A DNA stretch of 64,000 bases from Ryuthela nishihirai (GCA_038380435.1 JAWZYU010000017.1:26532483-26596482), one strand, 5' to 3'; positions 1 through 10,846 are shown, numbered from the stretch's first letter. Program-made: numbers and translations. The notes: generated by a model from the letters alone, not told the origin.

Positions 1-83
1 GTTGCGCTTAAAATACAATTTTTATTGTAACTTTTATTAACTTCGAAATACTGGACAAATAAAAATAACCGAGGGATTGTGGA

Positions 84-205
84 TTGGGTTGTTCTACCTC
101 TGAGCGACATTTTTTTTGCATACAATGGACTATGGCCAGGTCACAAGAACTCCGATGGCTAAGAGAAGGTTGGGGGAGAGTAGTCATTGGAACAGATGTT
201 GGGGT
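84..205 (-). mobile_element. SINE-A, old 3' fragment
   Basis: The tail and adjoining part of an old, diverged SINE-A, with gcgacat and gcatacaatgg in place of the young gcggcac and gcacaccatgg. It stops after about 120 bases where the next SINE begins. Confidence 0.8.
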
Positions 206-595
206 TGTTGTTGGGTTGTTTTACCTCTGAGCGGCACTTTTTTGCACACCATGGGCTAAATGGCCAGGTCACATGGACCCCTAAGGCTCAGAGAAGGTTG
301 GGAGAGGGGACCCACTGGAACAGCTGTTGGGAGACAGATGGTAGCCTCCCGTCAAGGCCATCCAGCGTGTTCTTTAACGTGCACAGGGTATGGCTCTCCC
401 GCACACGGGGCCACGGCTTAACGTCCCATCCGACGGACGGCGGCCTTTCCAAGCCCATCGGTGTCCCCTACTGACCGTGGGCAGGGCGGGGAATTTTGCG
501 GAGATAAATCTCAACGCTGACCCAGACTGGGACTCGAACCTGGGAACTACAGATTACGAGCCTGGCGCGCTACCGACTGAGCCACCCCCTCCCCC
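206..595 (-). mobile_element. SINE-A, full length (reference description)
   Basis: This entry describes the family; others give only specifics. Read on the minus strand, the element begins GGGG(C)GGGGGTGGCTCAG. It has a pol III A box (TGGCTCAGTCGG) and B box (GGTTCGAGTCC) about 35 nt apart. The anticodon-loop region CTCGTAATCTG resembles elongator tRNA-Met, with CGT in place of CAT. A GC-rich centre follows, including CGGATGGGACGTTAAG and GCACGTTAAAGAAC, which from memory resembles the conserved central domains shared by metazoan SINEs (for example Nin-DC); this was not checked. The tail carries GTGCAAAAAAGTGCCGCTC and ends in AACCC-type pentamers. Length is about 385 bp, with no protein product. 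It would be transcribed by pol III and mobilised by a LINE. In this copy the junction after the B box reads cagactggg instead of cagctggg. Confidence 0.92.
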
Positions 596-1471
596 ATAAA
601 ATTTGAAGTAAGTGTCATTAACCTATCCCTAAAGTTTAATCAATGAACTCTGATCCGATTTATAACACTTCGTGTCATATTTTTAATAGTTTTCGGAAGG
701 GAATGGAAATGAAAATTAACACATTTCGAAAATTTACAAAGAAACTACATCCATAAACGTTGTTTTTTGGTAAAAAAAAAAATTGATGCTATATTAAAAC
801 TCTTTATCATTCTTTCAAAGAAACAAATTCCTGATCTAAAAAAAAAACATATAAAGCTCATCCATCCAAAAGCTAATAAAACTATCAAGGCACTTTTTCT
901 TTAAGTTTGATGTTCTGCTGTAGTTCGAGTTTGATAAGGGAGCATCATCACTTCGTGACACGAAAGAGTCGCTCCATTAACGCCACTATGGGACTATTAA
1001 AACATGAGAAGACTCGGACCTCGTTCCCCTCCGCTCCTTCTTCCTTTTTTTCGTTGTCTCTCACTTTTCCAGACTTCTATTACTTTTTGGCTCTCGAGCT
1101 CCTTTTCCAGCGTTCAGAAGTGACAAGCTGGCGAGCCATTGACGTCTCCTCTGTCTCGAGCGTCGAGGCCAGTAATCCGAGCACCTCTCGCATCCCCAAG
1201 ATCATTCGACAGCTGTTGAATACTGCATTGTTGCTGTTGTTTGATTTGTTGTTAGGTTGCTGTAAAACCGAGAGATTGGTAGGAAGGAGTGAACATAGTG
1301 TGGGTTTCGGAAGGACAAAAAAGAACACTCTAGATTACGACATTGGAGAGCTAAATTCAAAACTGTACAACGTCTAATAAAGGTTATTTATGAGAAATTA
1401 TCAACGGTAGAAAGCCCGATTTTAGATCGAATGGCGCACGAAAATCGCGAGTATCTATCATTGGCTCAACT
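596..1471. other. Unannotated stretch with an unrecognised 156-codon frame
   Basis: The sequence is A+T-rich to about 900, then a less A+T-rich patch at 900-1380 holds an open frame on the plus strand (907-1377). The frame is rich in Ser, Leu and Phe, has no domain I recognise, and is overlapped by an antisense frame. I would not call it a gene without transcript or homology support. Confidence 0.3.
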
Positions 1472-1856
1472 GTTGGGCTGTTTTACCTCTGAGCGGCACT
1501 TTTTTGCACACCATGGGCTAAATGGCCAGGCCACAAGGACCCCGAAAGCTCAGAGAAGGTTGGGGGAGGGGACCCACTGGAACAGCTGTTGGGAGACAGA
1601 TGGTAGCCTCCCGTCAAGGCCATCCAGCGTGTTCTTTAACGTGCACTGGGTATGGCTCTCCCGCACACGGGACCACGGCTTAACGTCCCATCCGACGGAC
1701 GACGGCCTTTCCAAGCCCATCGGTGTCCCCTACTGACCGCGGGCAGGGCGGGGAATTTTGCGGAGATAAATCTCAACGCTGACCCAGCTGGAACTCGAAC
1801 CTGGGAACTACAGATTACGAGCCTGGCGCGCTACCGACTGAGCCAACCCCGCCCCC
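1472..1856 (-). mobile_element. SINE-A, full length
   Basis: A young full-length copy with a complete head (A and B boxes). The tail reads gttgggctgtttt on the plus strand. No TSD is evident because the next SINE was inserted directly beside it. Confidence 0.9.
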
Positions 1857-1868
1857 AACCGGTAGCAG

Positions 1869-2262
1869 TTGGTTGTTGGTTGGTTGTTTTACCTCTGAGC
1901 GGCACTTTTTTGCACACCATGGGCTAAATGGCCAGGTCACATGGACCCCGAAGGCTCAGAGAAGGTTGGGGGAGGGGACCCACTGGAACAGCTGTTGGGA
2001 GACAGATGGTAGCCTCCCGTCAAGGCCATCCAGCTTGTTATTTAACGTGCACTGGGTATGGCTCTCCCGCACACGGGGCCACGGCTTAACGTCCCATCCG
2101 ACGGACGGCGGCCTTTCCAAGCCCATCGGTGTCCCCTACTGACCGTGGGCAGGGCGGCGGAATTTTGCGGAGATAAATCTCAACGCTGACCCAGCTGGGA
2201 CTCGAACCTGGGAACTACAGATTACGAGCCTGGCGCGCTACCGACTGAGCCACCCCCGCCCC
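1869..2262 (-). mobile_element. SINE-A, full length with TSD
   Basis: A young copy flanked by a 12-bp duplication, aaccggtagcag, at 1857-1868 and 2263-2274. The target is itself a tRNA-like head, described in the next entry. Confidence 0.93.
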
Positions 2263-2325
2263 AACCGGTAGCAGACTCGTAACCTTATGTTCCTAGGTTC
2301 GAGTCTCCACTGTGCTGGAATTAAG
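2263..2325 (+). repeat. tRNA-like SINE head remnant
   Basis: cggtagcagactcgtaa, followed by a B-box-like ggttcgagtct, matches the head of SINE-A in sense orientation with many substitutions. It lacks a foldable acceptor stem, so it is an old SINE remnant and not a tRNA gene. Confidence 0.55.
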
Positions 2326-2460
2326 CTTTTCTCCGCTAGCTCTCTAAACCTCAGGATCTTCCTAAGAGACAGCCGTTTGTTAAATTAAGCAATGCCCCTG
2401 TGTACAGGACACTTGCGCACCATAAAGAACACCTGTCCAATGAATCTCCTTCTATCCAAC

Positions 2461-2993
2461 TGTACACTCTGGAGTCTTTGTATTTAGTGTACACTCTGGA
2501 GTCCTTGTATTTAGTGTACACTCTGGAGTCCTTGTATTTAGTGTACACTCTGGAGTCCTTGTATTTAGTGTACACTCTGGAGTCCTTGTATTTAGTGTAC
2601 ACTCTGGAGTCCTTGTATTTAGTGTACACTCTGGAGTCCTTGTATTTAGTGTACACTCTGGAGTCCTTGTATTTAGTGTACACTCTGGAGTCCTTGTATT
2701 TAGTGTACACTCTGGAGTCCTTGTATTTAGTGTACACTCTGGAGTCCTTGTATTTAGTGTACACTCTGGAGTCCTTGTATTTAGTGTACACTCTGGAGTC
2801 CTTGTATTTAGTGTACACTCTGGAGTCCTTGTATTTAGTGTACACTCTGGAGTCCTTGTATTTAGTGTACACTCTGGAGTCCTTGTATTTAGTGTACACT
2901 CTGGAGTCCTTGTATTTAGTGTACACTCTGGAGTCCTTGTATTTAGTGTACACTCTGAAGTCCTTGTATTTAGTGTACACTCTGGGGTCCTAG
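2461..2993. repeat. 27-bp minisatellite, 19.7 copies
   Basis: The unit tgtacactctggagtcctt plus gtatttag is repeated head to tail. Units 2-18 look identical. The first (gtcttt), nineteenth (ctgaag) and partial twentieth (ctgggg) carry variants, a pattern typical of homogenised arrays with diverged edges. As 27 is divisible by 3 and the unit has no stop in several frames, the array makes long artificial open frames on both strands (for example a 9-residue VYTLESLYL repeat). These are not genes. Confidence 0.98.
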
Positions 2994-3927
2994 CCATTCA
3001 GCAGATTGTGTGCAAAAAAAATTCCACTCAGAGTAAAGTAATCCAACAGATATTTTTACCCAGACGATAGTTAGAAATACTAAAATAAGGGAATAACTAT
3101 CATTAAAGAGAAGTACCTATTGTTATTTGTTTAGGCATCATTCCTTGCCCAAGACCATTTTTCTCTTTAGCAAAATACGCCGCCAATTTCACTCTTTCAG
3201 ATCAGCTTAAATTGTACTGCTTTCGAAACTATAAGCGTTAGAACATCTTTTCTGGTTGACGTTCTACTGCCATCGGAAGTAATGGATAGATATACCTCCC
3301 AACGCTTCGTTAGGGAAAAAAATGCTAGCAACGAATATGCCCAAATGCCTTACCTCTAGACATGTGCATATCGTATGAAGTCTGCCTTTCCGTTAATGCG
3401 CCAACTGATGGATGAATTGTGAATAGGAAGCGCACAGCAGCTGCGCGGTTTGGGCTGTGTTCATCAGTCAGTCACGACAAGTCTTTACTGCCAGCGGAAG
3501 ACAGGTAATTAACGCATTTAGGGGTGACAAGTCAACAAGCTCGTGAATGTACTGTTGGGTTCATGGACTACCCTAATCTTATTTTACATCAGTAGCGGCC
3601 ATGTTTATTTCTTCACAGTGCTAATTATCTCGGTTTATCTCAGTACTGCGATTGCACACCGCAATTGTCAACTACATCTATGTTAATTGTTTATATTGTG
3701 GTTAAACAAAATTGCGTATTAGATCGGGGCATAACTTTGATGTAATAAAGAAGAAATTAAATATTGATATTCGGTATTCATATAGTATTTATTATTCCTT
3801 TACTTATTTAACTTTTATGAGTTATTGTTCAGAAATGCTAAGCAGTTTAAACTGTTTTCCATAACATGTGAATTTTCTACCAAAGATTCTCCTGTCCCAA
3901 GTGTACGCTTTTCATTTGAATTTTACT
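2994..3927. other. Unannotated A+T-rich stretch
   Basis: I recognise no repeat family or coding sequence. The part at 3380-3510 is less A+T-rich and contains tcatcagtcagtcac followed by acag|gtaatt, which could be an initiator and a splice donor. That is weak evidence only. Confidence 0.3.
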
Positions 3928-4010
3928 GTTGCGCTTAAAATACAATTTTTATTGTAACTTTTATTAACTTCGAAATACTGGACAAATAAAAATAACCGAG
4001 GGATTGTGGA

Positions 4011-4132
4011 TTGGGTTGTTCTACCTCTGAGCGACATTTTTTTTGCATACAATGGACTATGGCCAGGTCACAAGAACTCCGATGGCTAAGAGAAGGTTGG
4101 GGGAGAGTAGTCATTGGAACAGATGTTGGGGT
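4011..4132 (-). mobile_element. SINE-A, old 3' fragment (duplicate of 84-205)
   Basis: Same old fragment as at 84-205. Its last 65-70 bases (ggtcacaagaactccga onwards) recur after the young SINE at about 4528-4595, so the young SINE is bracketed by two near-copies of this old sequence. Confidence 0.8.
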
Positions 4133-4520
4133 TGTTGTTGGGTTGTTTTACCTCTGAGCGGCACTTTTTTGCACACCATGGGCTAAATGGCCAGGTCACA
4201 TGGACCCCTAAGGCTCAGAGAAGGTTGGGAGAGGGGACCCACTGGAACAGCTGTTGGGAGACAGATGGTAGCCTCCCGTCAAGGCCATCCAGCGTGTTCT
4301 TTAACGTGCACAGGGTATGGCTCTCCCGCACACGGGGCCACGGCTTAACGTCCAGTCCGACGGACGGCGGCCTTTCCAAGCCCATCGGTGTCCCCTACTG
4401 ACCGTGGGCAGGGCGGGGAATTTTGCGGAGATAAATCTCAACGCTGACCCAGCTGGGACTCGAACCTGGGAACTACAGATTACGAGCCTGGCGCGCTACC
4501 GACTGAGCCACCCCCGCCCC
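4133..4520 (-). mobile_element. SINE-A, full length (duplicate of 206-595)
   Basis: A complete young copy with head and tail, occupying the same place in the duplicated segment as 206-595. Confidence 0.92.
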
Positions 4521-4860
4521 TATCAGCCGGGTCACAAGAACTCCGAGGGCTAAGAGAAGGTTGGGGGAGAGTACTCATTGGAACAGATGTTGGGAGATAG
4601 ATGGTAGCTTCCCATCTAGACCATCCAATGTGTTCTTTAACGTATAAAGGGTATGGCTCTTCAGCACACGGGGCCACGATTTAACATTCAGTCCGAAGGA
4701 CGGGGGCCTTTCCAGGCCCAACTATGTCCCATAATGACCGAGGGCAGGGCGGAGAGTTTTGCGGAGATAAATCTCAACGACTGGCCCAGATGGGACTCGA
4801 ACTTGGGATCTGCAGATTACGATCCTGATGCGCTACCGACTGAGCCACCACCGCCACCAC
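4521..4860 (-). mobile_element. SINE-A, old copy
   Basis: A diverged subfamily member (cacaagaactccgagggct, ttcagtccgaaggacggg, gcctgatgcgctaccg). It lacks the extreme tail, and the head ends gagccaccaccgccacc. Divergence marks it as clearly older than its neighbour. Confidence 0.85.
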
Positions 4861-5196
4861 CAAAGTATTGTGCTCATTTCTATTGTAAGCGGAGGAAAAT
4901 GGATGTGAATTGTTTAACAAATTTTCCAAATTTTGTAAATAAAGATGTCTCTAAATGTACAGTTATTATATAAGCGTACATAACTTTAATTAAATGCTCA
5001 ACTAAAAATAAAGTATACCATTAAAAAAATATAAAGATAAAAATGACGTATAATGTATACCATTCTTTTAGCATTTACTCAAAAACAGTTTTATGCATCT
5101 TTTTCATCGCTTTTCTTTTTTGGGGAAAAAAAAAGACTATTATTTCTATATTTTTTTAAACAAACTTCACTTTATTCTTCTTGGAAGATTGAGAAT
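4861..5196. other. A+T-rich stretch, nothing recognised
   Basis: A run of A/T-rich sequence with homopolymers leading into the 361-bp tandem duplication. No feature supported. Confidence 0.4.
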
Positions 5197-6313
5197 CAAA
5201 TCTCTTTGGCCCAAGAAGAGAAAAGCAGCTTTAACTTCTCCCATCGTCTTGAAGACGATTTTTTGTTTAAAAAAAAAACTCCATCGGAATTTTTCTAGTG
5301 AGCTCAGATCTCTCTATGGATTTTCCATCTCTCTTTCTTCTCTTTGTGAAAATGGGGACGATATCCCTAAAAATCCCTTTAATGCGAAGCTCTTTTAAGT
5401 GGGATTATTCTCTTTCTATTTGCTGTAAATAGGGAATACAAGTTCTTAAAACCAATAATAAAAAACAATGTAACCACTAGAAAGATTTTATAAAAGTCTC
5501 GCTTTTCCTTTCCTTAATGGGGCGGGGGTGGCTCAGTCGGTAGCGCGCCAGGCTCGTAATCTGTAGTTCCCAGGTTCGAGTCCCAGCTGGGTCAGCGTTG
5601 AGATTTATCTCCGCAAAATTCCCCTCCCTGTCCACGGTCAGTAGGGGACACCGATGGGCTTGGAAAGGCCGCCGTCCGTCGGATGGGACGTTAAGACGTG
5701 GCCCCGTGTGCAGGAGAGCCATACCCTGTGCACGTTAAAGAACACGCTGGATGGCTTTGACGGGAGGCTACCATCTGTCTCCCAACAGCTGTTCCAGTGG
5801 GTCCCCTCCCCCAACATTCTCTGAGCCTTCGGGGTCCATGTAACCTGCCCATTTAGCCCATGGTGTGCAAAACAGTGCCGCTCAGAGGTAAAACAACCCA
5901 ACCTTTCCTTAAACTTTTCATTTTTTATACACTTGACGGCTATTTCATCTCTCAAATCTCTTTGGCCCAAAAAGAGAAAAGCAGCTTTAACTTCTCCCAT
6001 CGTCTTGAAGACGATTTTTTGTTTAAAAAAAAAACTCCATCGGAATTTTTCTAGTGAGCTCAGATCTCTCTATGGATTTTCCATCTCTCTTTCTTCTCTT
6101 TGTGAAAATGGGGACGATATCCCTAAAAATCCCTTTAATGCGAAGCTCTTTAAAGTGGGATTATTCTCTTTCTATTTGCTGTAAATAGGGAATACAAGTT
6201 CTTAAAACCAATAATAAAAAACAATGTAACCACCAGAAAGATTTTATAAAAGTCTCGCTTTTCCTTTCCTTAAACTTTTCATTTTTTATACACTTGACGG
6301 CTATTTCATCTCT
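5197..6313. repeat. 361-bp tandem duplication, one unit split by a SINE
   Basis: Unit 1 is 5197-5517 plus 5913-5952; unit 2 is 5953-6313. Removing the SINE and one TSD copy makes both units 361 bp. I count about three differences (for example ctcttttaag/ctctttaaag and ccactag/ccaccag), roughly 99% identity. Unit 2 has no SINE. Confidence 0.93.
5518..5901 (+). mobile_element. SINE-A, full length with TSD
   Basis: Sense on the plus strand, with TSD cctttccttaa at 5507-5517 and 5902-5912. It sits inside unit 1 of the tandem duplication. This site defines the element's ends: it starts TGGGGCGGGGG and stops AAACAACCCAA. Confidence 0.96.
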
Positions 6314-6499
6314 GAAATTATACGATATTGTCATTAACTACATATCTAGGATCGTTTTCTACATTCACGTGATCCTCCATTGGCAGTTGACCCATCTCTA
6401 CTACTACTCTATTATTATCACTGGTGTACTTTTATACTAATGCTTATAAAATTTCATTATTATACTTATTAATTTTCTTCTAAATAAAGATTAATAAAA

Positions 6500-6919
6500 T
6501 TGGATTGGATTGTTTTACCTCTGAGCGGCACTTTTTTGCACACCATGGGCTAAGTGGCCAGTCACATGGACCCCGAAGGCTCAAAGAAGGTTGGGGGAGG
6601 GGTTGGGTTGTTTTACCTCTGAGCGGCACTTTTTTGCACACCATGGTCTAAATGGCCAGGTCTCAAGGACCCCGAAGGCTCAGAGAAGGTTGGGGAAGGG
6701 GATCCACTGGAACAGCTGTTGGGAGACATCCGTGATGGAAGACAGCCTTGATGGTAGCATCCCGTCAAGGCCATCCAGCGTGTTCTTTAACGTGCACAGG
6801 GTATGGCTCTCCCGCACAAGGGGCCACGGCTTAACGTCCCATCCGACGGACGGCGGCCTTTCCAAGCCCATCGGTGTCCCCTACTGACCGTGGGCAGGGC
6901 GGGGAAATTTTGCGGAGAT
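6500..6919 (-). mobile_element. SINE-A tail-duplicated dimer, 5'-truncated, with TSD
   Basis: Plus-strand order is an extra SINE tail (6500-6600), then a second tail, centre and part of the region after the head (6601-6919). The tRNA head is missing. A 14-bp TSD, aaagattaataaaa, lies at 6486-6499 and 6920-6933 and encloses the whole dimer. The dimer junction reads gggggaggggttgggttg. The second part has a small insertion near 6731-6745. Confidence 0.92.
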
Positions 6920-6933
6920 AAAGATTAATAAAA

Positions 6934-7330
6934 AGGTTAGTACAAAACACGAGCCAAAATACAACAAACGTATAAGAACAATTACAATAATAATAGAAAT
7001 AAATATATAAGAATTATTTACATTACAGGACTATTAATGGTGACGCCATAACTTCTGTTGTAGGAGATGCTGGGTCAACTGCCAATGGAGGATCACGTGA
7101 AGAACGAAACAGAAAATGCCTATTTTTTATTACTTTTTAATGGTTTTTGTTGTGCTTTACATTGGCAAATATGAGAATACCGATCCTATATCCCCTATAA
7201 ATCTGTTTTCCCTTCAATACAGCGCATTCTAACTGCTTCATCCAAAGATAACCTGTTATTCGAATATGATATAAACTCAAAGCTTAGACAGAGAACAATT
7301 AAATCACAAGCTGCTTTTTTCCATTAATAA
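6934..7330. other. A+T-rich stretch, nothing recognised
   Basis: Contains ggaggatcacgtga, echoing the reverse complement of cacgtgatcctcc at about 6367, so an old inverted repeat fragment may be present. No gene or classified element seen. Confidence 0.35.
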
Positions 7331-8090
7331 TGGGGGCGAGGGTGGCACATTTGGATAGCGCACAAGACTCGTAATCTGTAATTCCCAGGCTCGAGTTGTG
7401 TCGTTTGATATTTATCTTCGCAAAACTCCAGCCCTGCCCTCGGTCAATAGGGAACACCGATGGGTTTGGAAAGACCGCCGTCCGTAGGATGGGACGTTAA
7501 GCCGTGGCTCCATGTGTGGAGTTGGGTTGTTTTACCTCTAAGCAGCACTTTTTTGCACACCATGGGCTAAATGACCAGGTCACATGGACCCCAAAGGCTC
7601 AGAGAAGGTTTGGGGAGGGGACCCACTGGAACAGCTGTTGGGAGACAGATGGTAGCCTCCCGTCAAGGCCATCCAGCGTGTTCTTTAGCGTGCACAGGGT
7701 ATGGCTCTACCGCACACGGGGCCACGGCTTAAGGTCCCATCTGATGGACGGAGGCCTTTCCAAGCCCACCGGTGTTCCTTACTGACCGTGGGCAGGGCGG
7801 GGAATTTTGCGGAGATAAGTCTCAACGCTGACCCAGCTGACACTCGAACCTGGGAATTTCAGATTACGAGCCAGGCGCGCTACTGATTGAGCCACCCCCG
7901 TGTACCGTGAGTGCCATACCTTGAGCACGTTAAAGAACACGCTGAATGGCCTTGACGGCAAGCTACCATCTGTCATAACAGTCGCCCAGTGGGTCCCCTC
8001 TCCCAACCTTCCCTAAGTCATCGGGGTCCTTGTGACTGGCCATTTTTGCAACATTTAGCCTATTGTGGGCAAAAAAGTGCCTCTCAGAGG
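7331..8090 (+). mobile_element. SINE-A, old copy split by a younger SINE
   Basis: The head to mid-centre lies at 7331-7519 and the rest at about 7902-8090, interrupted by the minus-strand SINE at 7520-7901. The head is diverged (ggtggcacatttggatagcgc). The two halves join at the part of the centre that normally reads ccgtgtgcgggagagcc. Confidence 0.85.
7520..7901 (-). mobile_element. SINE-A, near full length, nested
   Basis: Inserted in antisense orientation into the old copy at 7331-8090. It has a complete tail and head with moderate divergence (gcagcac, ccgcacacggggcc, tactgattgagcc). No clean TSD remains. Confidence 0.88.
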
Positions 8091-8471
8091 GTTGGGTTGT
8101 TTTACCTCTGAGCGGCACTTTTTTGCACACCATGGGCTAAATGGCCAGGCCACAAGGACCCCGAAGGCTCAGAGAAGGTTGGGGGAGGGGACCCACTGGA
8201 ACAGCTGTTGGGAGACAGATGGTAGCCTCCCGTCAAGGCCATCCAGCGTTTCTTTAAATTGCACAGGGTATGGCTCTCCCGCACACGGGGACACGTCTTA
8301 ACGTCCCATCCGATGGACAGCGGCCTTTCCAAGCCCATCGGTGTCCCCTACTGACCGTGGGCAAGGCGGGGAATTTTGCGGAGATAAATCTCAACGCTGA
8401 CCCAGCTGGGACTCGAACCTGGGAACTACAGATTACGAGCCTGGCGCGCTACCGACTGAGCCACCCCCGCC
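8091..8471 (-). mobile_element. SINE-A, full length
   Basis: A young copy abutting the end of the old SINE at 8090, with its tail joined at cagagg. It ends in the head followed by a run of A. It has small changes in the centre (gcgtttctttaaattgc). Confidence 0.9.
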
Positions 8472-9467
8472 AAAAAAAAAACGTATAAGAACAATTATAA
8501 AACCAAGGTATAAGTAAAACAATAAATTGATCTACAAATCATTAAAATTAAAAAACAATAATAGCATGTCAATGTACCTACTAACGTTTTTAAAAAACAA
8601 AATTACAACTACTTATTACAGAGATTTTCGCTTTCTTTGTATCACGGCCTGTCCTTTGAAAAATGACGCATTGTGTCGTTGCTGCTATTAATCAGCCGCA
8701 GCCTAGACCTGAAAAAGTGGGAAGACCGAGAGCATTCATAAGATACGCGATTAACTTCAGCAAAACTCTGCAGTAACGAGAAGCAAGAGGTGAAAAAGCC
8801 GAACACAGAAAAACGATCAAAAATGCACAACCAGTATGCACTAGATAAATGCAAGCTGTTAACAGGTTTCTGAGTGTAGCAGGGTCTGCCAACAAGCCAT
8901 TACGGTTAGAAGCGAAGCAGAGAGTTCAACACGCAACGCTGGTAAACGGAAGGAAGTTATGATATACTGGCCCATCAATTACCCCATGGGCGAGAGATCG
9001 TGTCGAGGGGTATGCTGGCGACAACGTCCAGAGGCCTAGAAGTTGGAACACCACGACATCCACGACTGCATGCAAATATACACACGTGGGGACTGCGAAT
9101 TGCACGTAATAGACACGCACAGACTGCAGATTACAACAGCCACACCTGGGTTGCAATATCCCGCCTAAAGCGTACGCATAAATACATTAGGCAACCAAAA
9201 AAAAAATAAATTAAAACCGATATATATATAGCATGTTCTGAGTGCAGCTGATGCAGTTGTGTAAATTGGGCTCAAGAGGGGGGAAATCGTGCTTGTCGCG
9301 ATTGAAGTCTACAAAGGGCCATCAAAATTTTAATACCCAATTTAAATTAAAACAAAAGTAAAGAGAGTATCATTAATGAAATAATACGAGGAGATAAAAG
9401 TGAGAAAAATGATCAAGACATTCCAAAAACTGTTACTGAATGAATTAAGTCACAAAATGAAAAACAT
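8472..9467. other. Unannotated stretch of mixed composition
   Basis: Positions 8640-9190 are less A+T-rich than the surroundings. On the minus strand a pyrimidine tract ending ctttttcag lies near 8711, resembling a splice acceptor, followed by a short open frame ending at 8642. I recognise no protein. Confidence 0.3.
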
Positions 9468-9478
9468 CCGAAGTATTA

Positions 9479-9848
9479 GGTTGGATTCGGTTGTTTTACC
9501 TCTGAGGGGCACTTTTTTGTACACCATGGGCTAAATGGCCAGGTCACATAGACCCCGAAGGTTGGGAGATCACTGGGACAGCTGTTGGGAGACAGATGAT
9601 AGCCTTCCGTCAAGGCCATCCAGAGTGTTCTTTAACATGCACAGGGTATGGCTCTCCCGCACAGGGGGCCACGGCTTAACGTCCCATTCGACGGGCGGCG
9701 GCCTTTCCAAGCCCATCGGTGTCCCCTACTAATCGTGGGCAGGGCAGAGAATTTTGCGGAGATAAATCTCAACGCTGACCCAGCTGGGATTCGAACCTGG
9801 GAATACAAATTACGAGCCTGGCGCGCTACTGACTGAGCCACCCCCGCC
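9479..9848 (-). mobile_element. SINE-A with internal deletion
   Basis: The tail and head are present, but about 15-20 bases are missing near 9560 (ccgaaggttgggag). The flanks ccgaagtatta (9468-9478) and ccgaagaatta (9849-9859) form an 11-bp TSD with one mismatch. Confidence 0.9.
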
Positions 9849-10027
9849 CCGAAGAATTAAGAATAAGAGAATAAGCATATTAGTAGGAAAATAACAAGAT
9901 TTGCACTAAGTAATTTAATTTTTATACAAAACATTTAAAATATTGGGCTCACTGTTTACAGCAAGATTCCATCTGTGTCCTCTTTTTCGTCGAGGGCTGA
10001 ACGAGGATTAGAGGAGAAATTTTAAAC

Positions 10028-10083
10028 GTAGGAATTGTGGCGACTCGAACCTGGGAACATTAGACTAGGAGCCTGCTGCTACC
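10028..10083 (-). mobile_element. SINE head remnant
   Basis: gcgactcgaacctgggaaca, followed by gagcctgctgctacc, is a degraded antisense SINE head with a recognisable B box. It abuts the next SINE. Confidence 0.6.
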
Positions 10084-10468
10084 GTTGGGTTGGGTTGTTT
10101 TACCTCTGAGCGGCACTTTTTTGCACACCATGGGCTAAATGGCCAGGTCACATGGACCCCGAAGGCTCAGAGAAGGTTGGGGGAGGGGACCCACTGGAAC
10201 AACTGTTGGGAGACAGATGGTAGCCTCCCGTCAAGATCATCCAGCAGGTTCTTTAACGTGCACAGTGATGGCTCCTCACACATGGTGCCACGGTTTTATG
10301 TCCAATCCGACGGACGGCGGCCTTTCCAAGCCCATCGGTGTCCCCTACTGACCGTGGGCAGGGCGGGGAATTTTGCGGAGATAAATCTCAACGCTGACCA
10401 GCTGGGACTCGAACCTGAGAACTACAGATTACGAGCCTGGCGCGCTACCGACTGAGCCACCCCCGCCC
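10084..10468 (-). mobile_element. SINE-A, full length
   Basis: Complete, with some divergence in the centre (cacagtgatggctcctcacaca). Confidence 0.92.
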
Positions 10469-10469
10469 C

Positions 10470-10695
10470 TTTTAATGTGCTGGATTTAAGGTCCGGTATA
10501 ACAGACTTTTACGCACACGATTTAACGTTGCATCCGATGGATGGTGAGCTTTCGAAGCACATCGGTGTCCTCTCTGGCTGAGGGCAGGGCTGGATATTTT
10601 GCGGAGAAAAATCTCAACGCTGGCCCAAAGGCGACGCGCTCCAGGAGACTGCAGATTATGAGCCTGGCGCGCTACCGACTGAGCCACTCGCGCAC
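10470..10695 (-). mobile_element. SINE-A, old, 5' half
   Basis: Only the centre and head remain (cgcacacgatttaacg to gccactcgcgcacc). The divergence is high. Confidence 0.82.
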
Positions 10696-10846
10696 CAACC
10701 TTTTGAGGCGTATTACTTCTGATGGAAACTTGAATCATTTTTCAAAATATTTACAATTACAGAAGTCAAAAAATATTTTTTTATTTATTGCTACAATAAG
10801 GATTGTTTGCAATTACTTATCTCCGCAACAGATAAATAAATAATGT
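10696..10846. other. Spacer between SINE-A and SINE-B
   Basis: An A+T-rich spacer with no recognised feature. Confidence 0.4.

Larger units (their letters stand above)
1..595. repeat. Left copy of a 595-bp duplicated segment
   Basis: This segment recurs at 3928-4520 with a constant offset of 3927 bases and only a few differences. It contains a flank starting gttgcgctta, an old SINE-A fragment and a young SINE-A. Homology stops at the 5' end of the young SINE in both places; the left end lies outside the window. It could be a segmental duplication or an assembly artefact. Confidence 0.9.
3928..4520. repeat. Right copy of the 595-bp duplicated segment
   Basis: Matches positions 1-595 almost base for base. 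Differences include ccagtccgacg against cccatccgacg and cagctggg against cagactggg. It ends exactly at the 5' end of the contained young SINE-A; the sequence beyond differs from that beyond 595. Confidence 0.9.

Noticed and set aside
907..1377. 156-codon protein gene
   Set aside because: Low-complexity Ser/Leu/Phe composition, an overlapping antisense frame and no recognisable domain.
2400..2993. Long open frames of 180-209 codons with 9-residue repeats on both strands
   Set aside because: They are produced by the 27-bp tandem array being divisible by 3. There are three overlapping frames and no upstream gene structure.
2461..2993. CRISPR array
   Set aside because: The repeats are contiguous with no spacers and the genome is eukaryotic.
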